Of a DNA stretch of 6,904 bases, positions 6,071 through 6,904 are shown piece by piece. Position numbers and translations under genes: made by a program. Source of the DNA: an uncultured Halieaceae bacterium (lineage in GTDB: Bacteria; Pseudomonadota; Gammaproteobacteria; Pseudomonadales; Halieaceae); assembly GCA_913063005.1 (NCBI GenBank), contig CAJXZI010000104.1:1-6904 (forward strand), given 5' to 3'. The notes beneath the pieces were generated by a model, which was not told the DNA's origin, searched no databases, and worked only from the letters and a program-made list of their open reading frames with translations. The first letter of the stretch is position 1. The number at the start of each line of letters is the position of its first letter.

Positions 6071-6382
6071 ATGGAAAGTATTCAGAATCAACTTGAAAGC
6101 CGTCTCAAGACACATTTCACACCCGTTTTTTCTGAAATTGTGAACGAGAGCCACATGCACAATGTGCCACCCGGCTCAGAGAGCCATTTCAAGATCACCG
6201 TAGTCTCGGACAAGTTCAATGGCTTGCGTCTCGTAAAGCGCCACCAGGAAGTCTACGGATTGGTCGCCGATCTGCTGAGTGGACCCATCCATGCACTGGC
6301 GCTACATACAATGACAGCTGAGGAATGGGCTGCCAAGGGCAATGTTCCGGACTCACCGGATTGCCTTGGGGGAGGTCGTTAA
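6071..6382 (+). CDS. bolA: BolA family transcriptional/Fe-S regulator
   Basis: The 103-residue product matches E. coli BolA (105 residues) along its whole length. BolA proteins partner monothiol glutaredoxins in [2Fe-2S] handling and, in E. coli, act as stationary-phase and morphology regulators. Diagnostic segments are HNVPPGSESHFK (30-41), VSDKF at 45-49, the RH pair at 57-58 and HALALHTMTAEEW (74-86), which includes the conserved His residues of the family. The C-terminal PDC-L-G tail also resembles E. coli. It belongs to the BolA rather than the IbaG/YrbA branch, judged from the HNVP-GSESHFK form and the C-terminal tail. ATG 6071 has a good AGGAG 8 nt upstream. The stop TAA overlaps the trhO start by one base (TAATG), so the two genes are probably translationally coupled. 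The minus-strand neighbour is transcribed away from it. Confidence 0.93.
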   Translation: MESIQNQLESRLKTHFTPVFSEIVNESHMHNVPPGSESHFKITVVSDKFNGLRLVKRHQEVYGLVADLLSGPIHALALHTMTAEEWAAKGNVPDSPDCLGGGR

Positions 6383-6858
6383 TGTCAATTGACGCTGCCA
6401 GCACGCAGGTAGCCGCGCTTTACCGATTCGTTCGTCTGGAGGATTACGAAAATCTCAGGGATCCGTTGCTCGAATTTTGCGAAGCGCGGGGTATTCGCGG
6501 AACGCTATTATTGGCGGACGAGGGAATTAACGGGACGATTGCGGGCACACAGCAAGCTATTTCAGAGCTGCTCGCCTATCTCAGGCGGGATGATCGACTC
6601 GCAGATTTGGATTGTAAGTTTTCATACAACAGTGACCGGCCTTTCTTGCGAATGAAGGTGAAGTTGAAAAAAGAGATCGTCACCATGGGGCGTCCAGGTA
6701 TCGATCCAAACCAATGCGTTGGCCGTTACGCGTCGCCCGAGGAATGGAACGCTTTAGTCGATGATCCCGACTGTCTCGTTATCGATACGCGTAATAATTA
6801 TGAAGTTGAGATTGGGGTGGTTCGGCGATGCCGGCCGGGCCACAGCCCGGGCTGCTGA
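6382..6858 (+). CDS. trhO: tRNA uridine(34) hydroxylase TrhO, N-terminal part; 3' end replaced
   Basis: TrhO (YceA, rhodanese-related) makes 5-hydroxyuridine at tRNA position 34, the first step toward cmo5U/mo5U, with prephenate-dependent TrhP as the alternative route. Residues 1-145 are typical: FYRF-like ALYRFVRLEDY (12-22), LADEGINGTIAG (44-55) of the N-terminal acylphosphatase-like domain, FLRMKVKLKKEIVTMG (88-103), VGRYASPEEWNALVDDP (113-129) and the rhodanese entry IDTRNNYEVEIG (134-145). E. coli TrhO has 350 residues. After Gly145 (codon 6814-6816) the family sequence (threonine, phenylalanine, then small residues) is replaced by 13 unrelated, Arg/Gly/Pro/Cys-rich residues and a TGA. 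The rhodanese active-site Cys region is therefore missing. A GGAGG Shine-Dalgarno (6371-6375) supports ATG 6382. The truncation is either an insertion or an assembly join, so the listed end is not the natural one. Confidence 0.85.
   Translation: MSIDAASTQVAALYRFVRLEDYENLRDPLLEFCEARGIRGTLLLADEGINGTIAGTQQAISELLAYLRRDDRLADLDCKFSYNSDRPFLRMKVKLKKEIVTMGRPGIDPNQCVGRYASPEEWNALVDDPDCLVIDTRNNYEVEIGVVRRCRPGHSPGC
6835..6850. repeat. Inverted repeat, 6-bp arms
   Basis: CCGGGC and GCCCGG arms are separated by CACA inside the GC-rich tail. No T-run follows on either strand, so it is not a rho-independent terminator. Confidence 0.6.
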
Positions 6859-6881
6859 TTGCTGCCCCACCCGGTTCAGAC

Positions 6882-6900
6882 GGGAAGGCAGCGCCTTCCC
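6882..6900. repeat. Perfect inverted repeat, 8-bp arms
   Basis: GGGAAGGC and GCCTTCCC arms with a 3-nt AGC loop lie four bases from the window end. The stem is strong, but no T-run is visible in the sequence available, so a terminator call is not supported. Confidence 0.65.
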
Positions 6901-6904
6901 TCAG

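Larger units (their letters stand above)
6817..6904. other. GC-rich foreign tail with two inverted repeats
   Basis: After the trhO homology ends, the last 88 bases are 63 G/C (72%), clearly richer than the rest of the window. They contain CCGGGC-caca-GCCCGG (6835-6850) and a perfect 8-bp stem GGGAAGGC-agc-GCCTTCCC (6882-6900). No gene is recognisable on either strand and there is no ATG on the minus strand here. It could be a palindromic interspersed element, the end of an insertion sequence, or DNA from another genome joined during assembly. Confidence 0.55.

Noticed and set aside
6010..6072. Extended start of the 135-residue hypothetical protein
   Set aside because: It would overlap the bolA start codon and consume the whole divergent promoter region; the module homology begins just after ATG 6009.

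Overview
The window looks like a metagenome contig from a marine gammaproteobacterium, with foreign sequence at one end and probably at both. From about position 500 to 6816 the DNA is of moderate GC content and carries a gammaproteobacterial core-gene neighbourhood. The order lptF-lptG divergent from pepA-holC is the one known from E. coli and Pseudomonas. Protein style suggests an oligotrophic marine lineage, perhaps of the OM60/NOR5 (Halieaceae) type, but that placement is inference. No rRNA, tRNA, CRISPR array or transposase gene was seen.

Layout. (1) 1 to about 497 is AT-rich and viral: the 3' part of a 2-oxoglutarate/Fe(II) oxygenase, then the first 36 codons of a T4-type clamp-loader gene (gp44). 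It breaks off next to the stop codon of holC, where valS would be expected, so this is most likely an assembly chimera. (2) 503-2427, minus strand: pepA then holC. (3) 2428-2548: divergent control region. (4) 2549-4722, plus strand: lptF and lptG overlapping by 4 bp, the inner-membrane permease pair of the lipopolysaccharide exporter. (5) 4723-5026: a repeat-rich gap between convergent genes, with a 105-bp tandem duplication that copies the last codons and stop of lptG, and a (GCCAC)n pentanucleotide array. (6) 5027-6009, minus strand: a small soluble protein of a type often fused to membrane domains, followed by an RDD-family membrane protein. (7) 6010-6070: short divergent promoter region. 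(8) 6071 onward, plus strand: bolA overlapping trhO, with trhO losing its family sequence after residue 145 in a GC-rich tail containing two inverted repeats.

Functionally the bacterial genes are housekeeping: peptide turnover (PepA), replication (chi subunit), outer-membrane biogenesis (LptFG), iron-sulfur/stress regulation (BolA) and tRNA wobble-uridine modification (TrhO). I see no convincing new multi-gene system. The points worth a second look are the two ends of the window, the duplicated lptG tail, the pentanucleotide array and the split two-domain arrangement upstream of the RDD protein.
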